Positions 7,458 to 15,488 of a DNA stretch of 64,000 nucleotides are shown piece by piece (within the stretch, counting starts at the first letter, position 1; each line of letters opens with the position of its first letter). The notes beneath the pieces were generated by a model. That model did not search any database. It saw only the letters and a list, made by a program, of their open reading frames with translations, and was not told the origin of the DNA. Source of the DNA: JAIESQ01 sp964495375. GTDB lineage: Bacteria > Planctomycetota > Planctomycetia > Pirellulales > JAEUIK01. The stretch is from assembly GCA_964495375.1 (NCBI GenBank), contig CAZBWM010000018.1, positions 1 to 64,000 on the forward strand. The letters run 5' to 3'. A program made the position numbers and the translations under genes.

Positions 7458-9437
7458 GTGACTTCCGAGTTGGCCCAGCCACCATCGCCGGCTCAGCCTG
7501 CTGCGCTGGCCGCCTCGCCGCAGAAATTGCCCGACTGGTATCCGGCCTGGGCGCGGCAGTTGGCCGAGATGTACTTCTCGGGCACGACTTGCCTGTTCAC
7601 GCTGCATGGCAATGTACACGATCTGTTGGCCTGCCCTGGCCCTAAGGGGGACGACTACGCCAACTTGTCGGAGTTTTTGGCCACCCAGGTTTTCGGCGCT
7701 TGGGACATCGTGCTGCACTACGACGTCGGGCGCGGGTTGCGCGCATTGGCTGGGCCCGATGCCGAGCGCCTCAAGGCGATGAACGACTATCTGATTCCGC
7801 GCTGGGGCGAGCCGGCGACCTGGCCGCGCGATCCCGATCAGGTGCTGTTTCTGATCGATCGACTTGTGGAACGCACGTTGCTCGAGGACGCGCCCGAGCG
7901 GCGCAAGAGCATTGGCATCGTCTTCGAGCACGCGCAGTACCTGGTGCCGGCGGGCGACTTGACCACGCTGGCCGGCGGTACGGCGAGCCGGTTGGTGCGT
8001 TTCTTGAGTTGGGCGCAGAACCCGTATCTCAAACGGATCAATGTGGCGTTTTGCCTGGTGGCCGACAAGCAGTCGGAGATCAACGACCGCCTGGTGCAAA
8101 GCCCTTATGTATCGACGATCGAGGTGCCGATCCCCGATGCGGCCTCGCGCGAGCATTTCGCGCGGTGGGCCACGCGTGGCGGTCAGCCGGTGGCAACTGC
8201 CGACACTCGCAAGCCGGGCGCGGCAGCCGCGGACAATAGCGCCACGCCTGCTATTTCGCCAGCGACGCCAATCGCGCCGTCCGTGTCGGCGACAACTTCG
8301 TCAGCGGCCGAACCAACCAGCGCCGTGGCGGCCAACTCTCAGGCGCCTGCCAAGTTACAGGCTCCCGCCAAAATGGCCGAATCGGCCGCGACGGAAGCCG
8401 CGCAGATGGCAAATGGTCTGAGCCTGGTGAGTTTGAACGTGGTGCTCGCCCAGGCGCAGCGCAGTGGCGGGCGCGTCGACCCGGCCACGTTCCGCCAGCT
8501 CAAGAAGTCAATGATCGAGCGGCAATGCCAGGGGCTCGTTGAGTTCGTCGAGCCGACGCACACGCTCGATCTGCTGGTCGGTCAAGAGGCCGCCAAGCAG
8601 CGACTGAGTGAAGACGCCGCCTGCCTGGGGCGCGGGCAGTTCGACGCCACGCCGATGGGCTACCTGATCTGCGGCCCGGTCGGCACCGGCAAGACGTTTC
8701 TGGCCGAGTGCTATGCCGGCTCGGTCGGCATTCCCGTCGTCAAGCTGCGCAACTTTCGCTCGAAGTATGTCGGTGAGACCGAAGGCAATCTCGAATTGAT
8801 GCTGCGGGTGCTGCGGTTCTTGGGTCCGGTCGTCGTGATCATCGACGAAGCGGACGCGGCACTCGGTTCGCGGCAGGCCGAGGGAGACTCGGGCACGTCA
8901 GCTCGCGTGTTCGCGATGATCGCCAGCCAAATGGGCGACACGCGCTACCGCGGACGGATCGTATGGATGCTACTCACCAGCCGGCCCGACTTGCTGCCGA
9001 TCGATCTCAAGCGGCAAGGGCGCGCGGAGGTACACATTCCGCTGTTCTATCCACAGGACGACGCCGAGCGGGCCGAGATGTTCAAGATCATGGCGCGGAA
9101 GAACAAGGTGGCACTGCCGGCCGGCCCGCTCCCCGCAGTCGCTGGCGAACTGGGCTTCAGCGGCGCCGACATCGAAAGCGTCGTGCTGTCGGCCAAGCGG
9201 CGGGCACGGGCGGCGGGTCGCGACGCGGTCAGCATCGAAGATCTCGAGGCGGCCGTGCAGTCGTTCATTCCCTCGGTGCAAGGGCTGGAAAAAGAAATGC
9301 AGGAGTTGGCCGCCGTGTTGGAATGCACCGACGCGGAATTCTTGCCGCAAGTATGGCGCCAGCGCGTGGCGCAGCCTAACGAGCGCACAAGGCTGCAAGA
9401 ACGCATGGTGGCCCTGAGACAACTTTTGAGCGAGTGA
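7458..9437 (+). CDS. Two-module AAA+ ATPase partnered with PspA
   Basis: 659 residues from GTG 7458, two bases after the pspA stop codon. The C-terminal AAA+ module has Walker A GPVGTGKT (residues 406-413), Walker B VVVIIDEAD (Asp463/Glu464) and an FtsH/CDC48-like SRPDLLPIDLKRQGR region that includes a likely arginine finger. The N-terminal ~200 residues (YPAWARQLAEMYFSG...IGIVFEHAQYLVP...) look like a second, P-loop-less AAA-type module, since IGIVFEHA is positioned like a degenerate Walker B. An Ala/Pro/Ser-rich flexible linker (about 240-316) joins them. No membrane helix is visible, so it is probably cytoplasmic and acts on PspA assemblies or the neighbouring transporter. The role is inferred from context. 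Confidence 0.85.
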   Translation: MTSELAQPPSPAQPAALAASPQKLPDWYPAWARQLAEMYFSGTTCLFTLHGNVHDLLACPGPKGDDYANLSEFLATQVFGAWDIVLHYDVGRGLRALAGPDAERLKAMNDYLIPRWGEPATWPRDPDQVLFLIDRLVERTLLEDAPERRKSIGIVFEHAQYLVPAGDLTTLAGGTASRLVRFLSWAQNPYLKRINVAFCLVADKQSEINDRLVQSPYVSTIEVPIPDAASREHFARWATRGGQPVATADTRKPGAAAADNSATPAISPATPIAPSVSATTSSAAEPTSAVAANSQAPAKLQAPAKMAESAATEAAQMANGLSLVSLNVVLAQAQRSGGRVDPATFRQLKKSMIERQCQGLVEFVEPTHTLDLLVGQEAAKQRLSEDAACLGRGQFDATPMGYLICGPVGTGKTFLAECYAGSVGIPVVKLRNFRSKYVGETEGNLELMLRVLRFLGPVVVIIDEADAALGSRQAEGDSGTSARVFAMIASQMGDTRYRGRIVWMLLTSRPDLLPIDLKRQGRAEVHIPLFYPQDDAERAEMFKIMARKNKVALPAGPLPAVAGELGFSGADIESVVLSAKRRARAAGRDAVSIEDLEAAVQSFIPSVQGLEKEMQELAAVLECTDAEFLPQVWRQRVAQPNERTRLQERMVALRQLLSE

Positions 9438-9515
9438 TTAACAGACGAATGACGCGCCGCAGGGCGCTGACAATTATCTTTCATTAGCAGCGAGCTGTCG
9501 CGAGGAATTACGATC

Positions 9516-9839
9516 ATGGCAAAAGCGAATCAAGCGGGTGCCGCGGATAGCGCGCTCCCCACCAGTTGGCTCGACGGCTCGAACGAGCCGGTGATTGACC
9601 AGTACGCCCGGCGGCTCGATTCGTTTCTGGAAGCGATGGCCGACGGCCAGATCGACGACCACGAGATCGAGGCGCAGGAGGCGCGGCTCGTCACGTTGAT
9701 GAAGCAGGTCGAGCCGCAGTTGTCGCCCGAGCTGCACGCGCAGGTGACGCAGCTCTTGTGCGAGCTGACGGCTTACGATTTGATGCAGTGCCTGCAAACG
9801 ATCAGTGCGACGCGCCCGAAGACGCAGTTCCGCGGGTAA
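9516..9839 (+). CDS. Small acidic helical protein of the psp/ABC operon
   Basis: 107 residues with no signal peptide, Cys or membrane helix. The composition is acidic and helical (SFLEAMADGQIDDHEIEAQEARLVTLMKQVEPQLSPEL). The segment DGQIDDHEIEAQE resembles the start of an EF-hand/TerB-like loop but is too short to assign. A good Shine-Dalgarno sequence, GAGGAA (9502-9507), lies 8 bases before ATG 9516, which supports the gene as real. Its position between the AAA+ ATPase and the binding protein suggests an adaptor or regulatory subunit. I do not recognise a family. Confidence 0.65.
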   Translation: MAKANQAGAADSALPTSWLDGSNEPVIDQYARRLDSFLEAMADGQIDDHEIEAQEARLVTLMKQVEPQLSPELHAQVTQLLCELTAYDLMQCLQTISATRPKTQFRG

Positions 9840-9926
9840 TAATTTCGCGGCTAGCATTGCCGCGGTTCAGCGCCTGGCTGCGCCAACAGCGAGCCCGACG
9901 CAACCTTTGAAGGGGAAGCCCAAGTT

Positions 9927-11672
9927 ATGGCCGGTTCACCGAAAGCACCGTTCTATATCGTGTTGTTGTTGGTCGTGGCCGGCCTGGTCGGCTTCGCGCT
10001 CTGGCGCGCCGAGCTGTTGGCGCCTCAAGGTGCGGGGGACGGCACCGAAGCGATCGACGCCGCGAAGCTGCAAACGCCGGCCGAGGCCGACAACTCGCCT
10101 GGCAGCGTCACTACGGTACAGGAGTACCATTTCAAGCCGGCCGAACGACTGCCTCCCGTGCAGGGGACTGCTGCTTATCAGCCGCTGGTCGACAACACGG
10201 TGCGCTTCGCCCTGAACGTGTGGGCGGGCTGGGGGCCAATCATTCTGGCCAACGAAGGGTTCAGCGCCGGCAAGGTCTGGAAAACGCCGGACGGGCAAGA
10301 GTTCAAGGTCGAGCTCGTGCTGATCGACAACCCCGTGGCGATGCGTGACGCCTACGCGGCAGGCAACGTCCACATCGGCTGGGCAACGCTCGACATGTTG
10401 CCGCTGTTGATCCAGGGCTTTCTTGACAAAGACGGTAAGCCGACCGACACACGGGTGATGCCGCGCGTATTTCAGCAGGTCGACTGGTCGAACGGTGGTG
10501 ACGGCATCGTGGTGCGCGAAAACATCAAGTCGGTCGCTGATCTGCGCGGCAAGAAGCTAGTGCTGGCGCAAAACTCGCCGTCGCACTACTTCGCACTCAA
10601 CATGCTCGTGGCCGGCGGCGTGCAACCGTCGGAAGTGAACATGGTGTTCACCGACGATGCCTTTCAGGCGGCCGCGGCTTTCAGCGCCGATCGCTCCGTC
10701 TCGGGGGCCGTCTCCTGGGCTCCCGATATCTACAACCTGGAGAAAGTCCAGGGCAACCGCATGTTGGTCACCACGCAGACCGCCAACAAGCTGATCGCCG
10801 ACGTCTGGTTCGCCCGAGCCGACTTTGCCAAGGATCATCCGGGCATCATTGAAGCCCTGGTCCGCGGTATTTTCGACGGCATGGAAGACCTCAAGGATCA
10901 GACGAAAAAGCAGCACTGCGCCGAATTGATGTCGGCCGGCTACAACATTCCGGCGACCGAAACGATCAACATGTTCGGCGACGCTCACAACACGAACTGG
11001 GCGGAGAACTACCAGTTCTTCATGAACCAGAACAACCCCACGAACTTCGAGCACGTGTGGGAGCAGGCGTACTACTTGTATAGCCGCATCGACCTCGACA
11101 TGCGCCGCCGTAAGGCGATCGGCTTCGACCAGGTAATGGACTTCTCGGTGATCGAAAAGCTGGGGAAAGATCCGAAGTACGCCTCGTCGAAGGACGAGTA
11201 TCGCCTGACGCTGGCCCCCAAGACGGTCAGCGAAATCGAGGCTGAGTCGGATCAGATCCTCACCAACACGGTGATCATTCACTTCTTTCCCAACAGTTGG
11301 GAACTGCACAAGAAGGTGGTTCACCGCGAGGGAGATAAGGACATCGAAGAGCTCTACGACCCGAATGTCGATCTGGTGCTGGCCGAGATCGCCAAACTGG
11401 TGGGTCAGTTCGGCGCGGCTCGCATCGTGATCGAAGGCCATACCGATAGCTCGCTGCGCGGCAGTGCCCCCGAGGCGCTCGTCAAGGAGCTCTCAAACAA
11501 CCGGGCCAACGCCGTCAAGGAAGCGGTGCTGGCCAAATACAAGGAGCTTAATCCGAATCAGTTCGTGGCCGTGGGCAAAGGTTGGGACGTGCCGGCCGAT
11601 GCCGAGGATCCCGACAATCAGCAGAAGAACCGCCGCGTTGAAATCAAGGTCTACTCAGCCGAAAAGCAGTAA
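9927..11672 (+). CDS. Membrane-tethered ABC solute-binding protein fused to an OmpA-like domain
   Basis: 581 residues from ATG 9927, with a Shine-Dalgarno-like aggggaag 8 bases upstream. One uncleaved hydrophobic anchor (residues ~8-27) leads into a periplasmic-binding-protein type II domain (about 65-420). That domain has NVWAGWGPIILANEGF at its start and a DLRGKKLVLAQNSPSHYFALNMLV block typical of the nitrate/sulfonate/taurine (NMT1/SsuA-like) class. The C-terminal ~140 residues are an OmpA/MotB-type peptidoglycan-binding domain with EGHTD (503-507) and an NNRANAV...NRRVEI pattern. This predicts a protein spanning from inner membrane to cell wall. The permease and ATPase follow directly. 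Confidence 0.9.
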   Translation: MAGSPKAPFYIVLLLVVAGLVGFALWRAELLAPQGAGDGTEAIDAAKLQTPAEADNSPGSVTTVQEYHFKPAERLPPVQGTAAYQPLVDNTVRFALNVWAGWGPIILANEGFSAGKVWKTPDGQEFKVELVLIDNPVAMRDAYAAGNVHIGWATLDMLPLLIQGFLDKDGKPTDTRVMPRVFQQVDWSNGGDGIVVRENIKSVADLRGKKLVLAQNSPSHYFALNMLVAGGVQPSEVNMVFTDDAFQAAAAFSADRSVSGAVSWAPDIYNLEKVQGNRMLVTTQTANKLIADVWFARADFAKDHPGIIEALVRGIFDGMEDLKDQTKKQHCAELMSAGYNIPATETINMFGDAHNTNWAENYQFFMNQNNPTNFEHVWEQAYYLYSRIDLDMRRRKAIGFDQVMDFSVIEKLGKDPKYASSKDEYRLTLAPKTVSEIEAESDQILTNTVIIHFFPNSWELHKKVVHREGDKDIEELYDPNVDLVLAEIAKLVGQFGAARIVIEGHTDSSLRGSAPEALVKELSNNRANAVKEAVLAKYKELNPNQFVAVGKGWDVPADAEDPDNQQKNRRVEIKVYSAEKQ

Positions 11673-11684
11673 CCACGGATCGCC

Positions 11685-12833
11685 TTGACTGAGCCGCAAC
11701 CATCCGCCGCTTCGCCGGAGGCCAGCCTGACGGCGGCCGTGGACCCTGGCGCGTCCACAGCGCGGCCCACGGCATCGTCCTCGACAGCGACGGGCAGCTC
11801 GGGCTCGCCGAGCGCCGCTCAGGAGGTTGCCGAACAGCCAGTCGCCGATCGCGGGCCACGCCGGGCGACGGCGTTTCGCGCACTACGTCAGCCACCCACA
11901 CTCTTGCAAACGATCTTCTTCGGGGTGTTGGGGATCGGCTCCGTGTTTGCCGCCTGGTGGTACGTCACCTATGGTGACGCGACCGAGCGAATGTTCCCTC
12001 GACACGTGTTGCCGAGCCCTGCTGAAACGTTCGGAGAGTTCAGCCATTTGTGGTTCGACCAGGCGCTCACGCGCAATCTGCTGGTCACGCTCCAGCGCGT
12101 GGCGCTCGGCTTCGGGCTGGCGGTGCTGGTCGGCATTCCGCTCGGCGTGCTCTGCGGTTGCTTTGCCTGGGCCCGGGCGTTTTGCGCGCCGCTGCTGTTG
12201 TTCGGGCGGAACATTCCGATCGCCGCGCTCACGGGGCTGACGTTCTTCTTCTTCGGCGTTGGCGAAGAGCAGAAAGTGATGTTCATCTTCATCGCCTGCG
12301 TGGCGTTCATCGTTTCGGACACGGCCACGGCCGTGCAGGACGTGGCCGGCTCGTACGTCGACACCGCCTACACGCTGGGGGCCAGCCGCTGGCAGATTGT
12401 GCTGAAGGTGCTGGTGCCGTTGTCGATGCCGGCCGTGTTCAATTCGTTGCGCGTGCTGTTTGGCCTGGCCTTCGGTTACATCATGCTGGCCGAACTGGTG
12501 CGCTCCGATGGCAAGTACGGCGGATTGGGCAATATCATCAACCTCGCACAGCGCCGTGGCCCGCGCGAGTACATCTTCTTGATTCTGCTGATCATTCCCT
12601 TGGTGGCCTTTGCCATCGATCGCCTGCTGTACTGGATGCAGCGCGAGCTGTTCCCACATCAGTACGGTGGCGCCGGCATCTTGAACCAGTTGGTGCGCGG
12701 CATCATGCACGTGACCGAGAGCATCAAGTTCCTGCTGTGGCGCATGGTGGGCATTAAGGCCGCGCAGACGCCTTCGTCGAAGGCCGCCATCGAGGAGCGC
12801 TCCGCAACCCCGGCACCGGGGGCCAATCGATGA
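11685..12833 (+). CDS. ABC transporter permease (SsuC/TauC-like)
   Basis: 382 residues from TTG 11685, 12 bases after the binding-protein gene. A later in-frame GTG (11739) is an alternative, because no strong ribosome site marks the TTG. The first ~65 residues are Ala/Pro/Ser-rich and probably disordered. At least six hydrophobic helices of the BPD_transp_1 fold follow. The cytoplasmic EAA-like loop is visible as TAYTLGASRWQIVLKVLVPLS, the site where the ATPase docks. A further amphipathic ~70-residue tail follows the last helix. The class is that of nitrate, sulfonate and taurine importers, but the substrate is not evident. Confidence 0.88.
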   Translation: MTEPQPSAASPEASLTAAVDPGASTARPTASSSTATGSSGSPSAAQEVAEQPVADRGPRRATAFRALRQPPTLLQTIFFGVLGIGSVFAAWWYVTYGDATERMFPRHVLPSPAETFGEFSHLWFDQALTRNLLVTLQRVALGFGLAVLVGIPLGVLCGCFAWARAFCAPLLLFGRNIPIAALTGLTFFFFGVGEEQKVMFIFIACVAFIVSDTATAVQDVAGSYVDTAYTLGASRWQIVLKVLVPLSMPAVFNSLRVLFGLAFGYIMLAELVRSDGKYGGLGNIINLAQRRGPREYIFLILLIIPLVAFAIDRLLYWMQRELFPHQYGGAGILNQLVRGIMHVTESIKFLLWRMVGIKAAQTPSSKAAIEERSATPAPGANR

Positions 12834-13750
12834 ACGTTCCGCAAGCGCTGGCGACGGCCACCGCTCCGCTGCCGCCAGGCGAAGTCGTCGGCATGGGGCG
12901 CATCCTGCCGTCGAGCCCGGTGCCGCATCCCACGCCCGAGCGGCCGCACGTCGTCGAGTTTGTCGACGTCACAAAGACGTACAACGCCGGCAAGTCGAAC
13001 GCCTTCACGGCGATTCGCGACGTGAGCTTCACGGTCGAAGACGTCCACGGCAAGGGAGAGTTCGTCTGCGTACTGGGTCCCAGCGGCTGCGGCAAGAGCA
13101 CCGTGCTGCGCTTGATCGCGGGGTTGCCGCCGCAACATCCGGCCACCAGCGGCAAGGTGCTCGTGTTCGGCCAGCCGGTCGCGCGGCCAGGGGCCGATCG
13201 CGGCATGGTCTTTCAAGACTACACGAGCTTCGACAACCGCACCGTGTTGGACAACGTGGCCTTCGGGCTGGAATGCCAGGGGGTGCCGCGCCGGTCGCGC
13301 TACGAGCTGGCTCGCGAGTGGATCGCTCACGTCGGCCTGAACGTGAAGACCGATGCCGGCAAATATCCCCATGAATTGTCGGGGGGCATGCGGCAGCGGG
13401 TGGCGATCGCCCGCACGTTGATCCTGCGGCCGCGGATCATCTTGATGGACGAACCGTTCGGCGCACTCGATCCGCAAACGCGAATGAACATGCAGGATTT
13501 GTTGATCTCGCTGTGGCGCGAGGTCGAGGCGACCGTGTTTTTCGTTACGCATTCGATCGAAGAGGCGGTGTTTCTGGGGGACCGGGTATACATTTTTTCG
13601 ACGGCCCCCGGCACGCTGCTGGAGCAACTGCGGATCGAGCCCGCGGATCGCCCCGCGCAGCAGATGCAGCGCGATCCGCGGTTCGTCGACACGGTATGCT
13701 ATATTCGTGATCGGATCGCCCAGTTGGAGGCCGCCGGGACCAAGGCTTGA
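12830..13750 (+). CDS. ABC transporter ATP-binding protein (SsuB/TauB-like)
   Basis: 306 residues whose ATG overlaps the permease stop (ATGA), so the two are probably translationally coupled. Walker A is GPSGCGKST (83-91), the signature motif is LSGGMRQ (183-189), Walker B is ILMDEPFGALD (Asp207/Glu208), and the switch His is in FVTHSIEEAV. An unusual ~45-residue leader rich in Pro, Ala and Thr precedes the canonical domain. The best-matching class is the nitrate/sulfonate/taurine ATPases. It energises the permease and OmpA-fused binding protein encoded just upstream. Confidence 0.92.
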   Translation: MNVPQALATATAPLPPGEVVGMGRILPSSPVPHPTPERPHVVEFVDVTKTYNAGKSNAFTAIRDVSFTVEDVHGKGEFVCVLGPSGCGKSTVLRLIAGLPPQHPATSGKVLVFGQPVARPGADRGMVFQDYTSFDNRTVLDNVAFGLECQGVPRRSRYELAREWIAHVGLNVKTDAGKYPHELSGGMRQRVAIARTLILRPRIILMDEPFGALDPQTRMNMQDLLISLWREVEATVFFVTHSIEEAVFLGDRVYIFSTAPGTLLEQLRIEPADRPAQQMQRDPRFVDTVCYIRDRIAQLEAAGTKA

Positions 13751-13807
13751 CCGAATTCGTCACCCGGCCGGCCGAGCGGGTAAGTTGGCGTGTGGAGTGA
13801 GGCAAAC

Positions 13808-14707
13808 GTGGGTGCGCTGCGGTACGTCAAAGCCGCGTTTCTGAACCACTGGAACCTGCTGTTCTTCGGCGCCGGTGTGGTCGGCGGCGCGCTGAGCGGT
13901 GGCGCCGCCGACGTCGTTTTGCCCTTGGTGCTGGCCGCCGAAGTCGCGTACCTGGGCATGCTGGGGACGCACCCCAAGTTCCAGAAAGCAGTTGACGCCG
14001 GCGAGGCCAAGCTGCGCCGGGCCGACGCAGGGCAACACGCGCGTCTGTCGCTCGAGCGCGTGATGTCGGCGCTCCCTCCCGAGTCGCTTAAGCGATTTCA
14101 GGCGCTGCGCTCGTGTTGTCTCGAATTGCGGCAGATTGCGGCCGGGCTCAAAGACCCGGGGCCCGGGTCGCTGACCAGTCCGCTCGACGACCTGCAAGTT
14201 GCCGGGCTCGACCGGTTGTTGTGGATGTTCTTGCGGCTGTTATACACGGAGCACTCGCTGGAACGGTTCTTGAGCCGCACGCAAAAGCGCGAGATTGACG
14301 CCGAAATCGAGCGGTTAGAGCAGCAATTGCAAGCGGTCGGCCCCGCGGGTGACGATCCGCAGCGCATCAGAATTCGCAAAGCGCTCGAAGACAACCTGGC
14401 GACCTGTCGCGAACGGGCGGCCAACTTGCAAAAGGCCGCCGATAATCTGCAACTTGTGCGGTTGGAGCTCGATCGCTTGGAAAACAAAATCCGCTCGTTG
14501 GGCGAGTTGGCGATCGGCCGGCAAGAGCCCGACTTCATCGCGGGACAAGTCGATCAGGTGGCGGCCAGCATGCGCGACACCGAGCGGACGATGAGCGAGT
14601 TGAATTTTCCGACCGGTTTGGAACCGCTGAACGAAGTGATCCCGCCGCTGTTGCAGACGCCGCCCCCGCCACCACCGCTGCCGGCGAAGAAGAAGGTCAG
14701 GGCGTAA
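13808..14707 (+). CDS. Membrane/coiled-coil protein ending the psp/ABC operon
   Basis: About 299 residues from GTG 13808. This start was chosen because GGAGTGAGG (13794-13802) is an ideal ribosome site 5 bases away; GTG 13790 is an in-frame alternative. Two adjacent hydrophobic segments (LLFFGAGVVGGALSGGAADVVLPLVLAAEVAYLGML) lie near the N-terminus. The rest is a long coiled coil (about residues 130-275) rich in Glu, Arg, Leu and Gln, and the protein ends in a polyproline run before KKKVRA. I know no named family. Its position 58 bases after the ATPase gene and its membrane-plus-coiled-coil build suggest a partner of PspA or the transporter. Confidence 0.7.
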   Translation: MGALRYVKAAFLNHWNLLFFGAGVVGGALSGGAADVVLPLVLAAEVAYLGMLGTHPKFQKAVDAGEAKLRRADAGQHARLSLERVMSALPPESLKRFQALRSCCLELRQIAAGLKDPGPGSLTSPLDDLQVAGLDRLLWMFLRLLYTEHSLERFLSRTQKREIDAEIERLEQQLQAVGPAGDDPQRIRIRKALEDNLATCRERAANLQKAADNLQLVRLELDRLENKIRSLGELAIGRQEPDFIAGQVDQVAASMRDTERTMSELNFPTGLEPLNEVIPPLLQTPPPPPPLPAKKKVRA

Positions 14708-14726
14708 AGGGGGCGTTCAGGCTTCG

Positions 14727-15305
14727 TCAAAACGCGAAACGCACTTCTACCTGCCGGTGCACGAGCGGTGGAACGGGCCAGGCCTCGATCGGCTCGCAAC
14801 CGCTTTGCAGGCATTCGTGCCAGGGCGGGATCTGATCGGTCTGATAGTAGCGCTCGACGTAGCGCCAGTCGGTCGCCACAAAATCGGCGAACCATTGATC
14901 CAGATGCGTCACGCCCGCTTCGTGCAGTAGCGTCAGGGCATAGCGGGCGGCTTCGTACTCGTAGTCGTGCAGCGCCTGCATGAAGCGCGCCTTGTCGTGC
15001 GTGTGCCGCAAGGCGTCGAGCTTGTCGACGATCGACGGCGCCACCCATTGCACCGAGTGGCCGAACAGGTGCAACAGCACGAAGCACTGCATCTCGAAGT
15101 CGACGTCGGGATCGAGCACGATCCGCAGCCCGTCGAAGATGCCGGTGCGCGGGGGCTCGAGGTCGCGATATTCGATGATGAACCCGCGCTTGACGACGGT
15201 CGTGGTGATGCGCGTCCAGAGTGGCAGTAGCTCGTCGGCGGCTAATTGTCCGACGCGGCCCGACGAGCGATTGCCAACTAATTCGTGCCCTGCGACGCGG
15301 ATCAT
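14727..15305 (-). CDS. ImmA/IrrE-like protein with a degenerate zinc-protease motif
   Basis: 192 residues. The arrangement resembles ImmA/IrrE metallopeptidases: a helix with the motif HLFGH (residues 79-83), then YEYEAARYALTLL (from about residue 115), matching the E-x-x-A-x-x-F/Y-A-x-x-L-L glutamate helix of that family. The catalytic Glu of HExxH is replaced by Leu80 while both His remain. Active members cleave repressor proteins to trigger stress responses. This one could bind metal without cleaving, or act as a sensor. It is convergent with the psp/ABC operon and not clearly part of it. Confidence 0.55.
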   Translation of the reverse strand: MIRVAGHELVGNRSSGRVGQLAADELLPLWTRITTTVVKRGFIIEYRDLEPPRTGIFDGLRIVLDPDVDFEMQCFVLLHLFGHSVQWVAPSIVDKLDALRHTHDKARFMQALHDYEYEAARYALTLLHEAGVTHLDQWFADFVATDWRYVERYYQTDQIPPWHECLQSGCEPIEAWPVPPLVHRQVEVRFAF

Positions 15306-15488
15306 TAAAGGCGTGCTCCCACCCTGCGCGAACGTAGCTTGACGTGGCTGTAAATATAACGCGATCGCGCGGGTCTCGGCATGGGGGGCTTTTCTGCTTG
15401 ACCTTTTGGAGCTGGCGCGTGATTCTGCTGGCTGTTTCGTGGGTCAAACCGCAGCGACGAGGCTGCGCCGTTTCGTTTGAGGATGCTG

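Noticed and set aside
6702..8156. A 484-codon minus-strand open frame across pspA and the AAA+ gene
   Set aside because: The plus-strand proteins match known families there, and the minus-strand translation has no recognisable motif.
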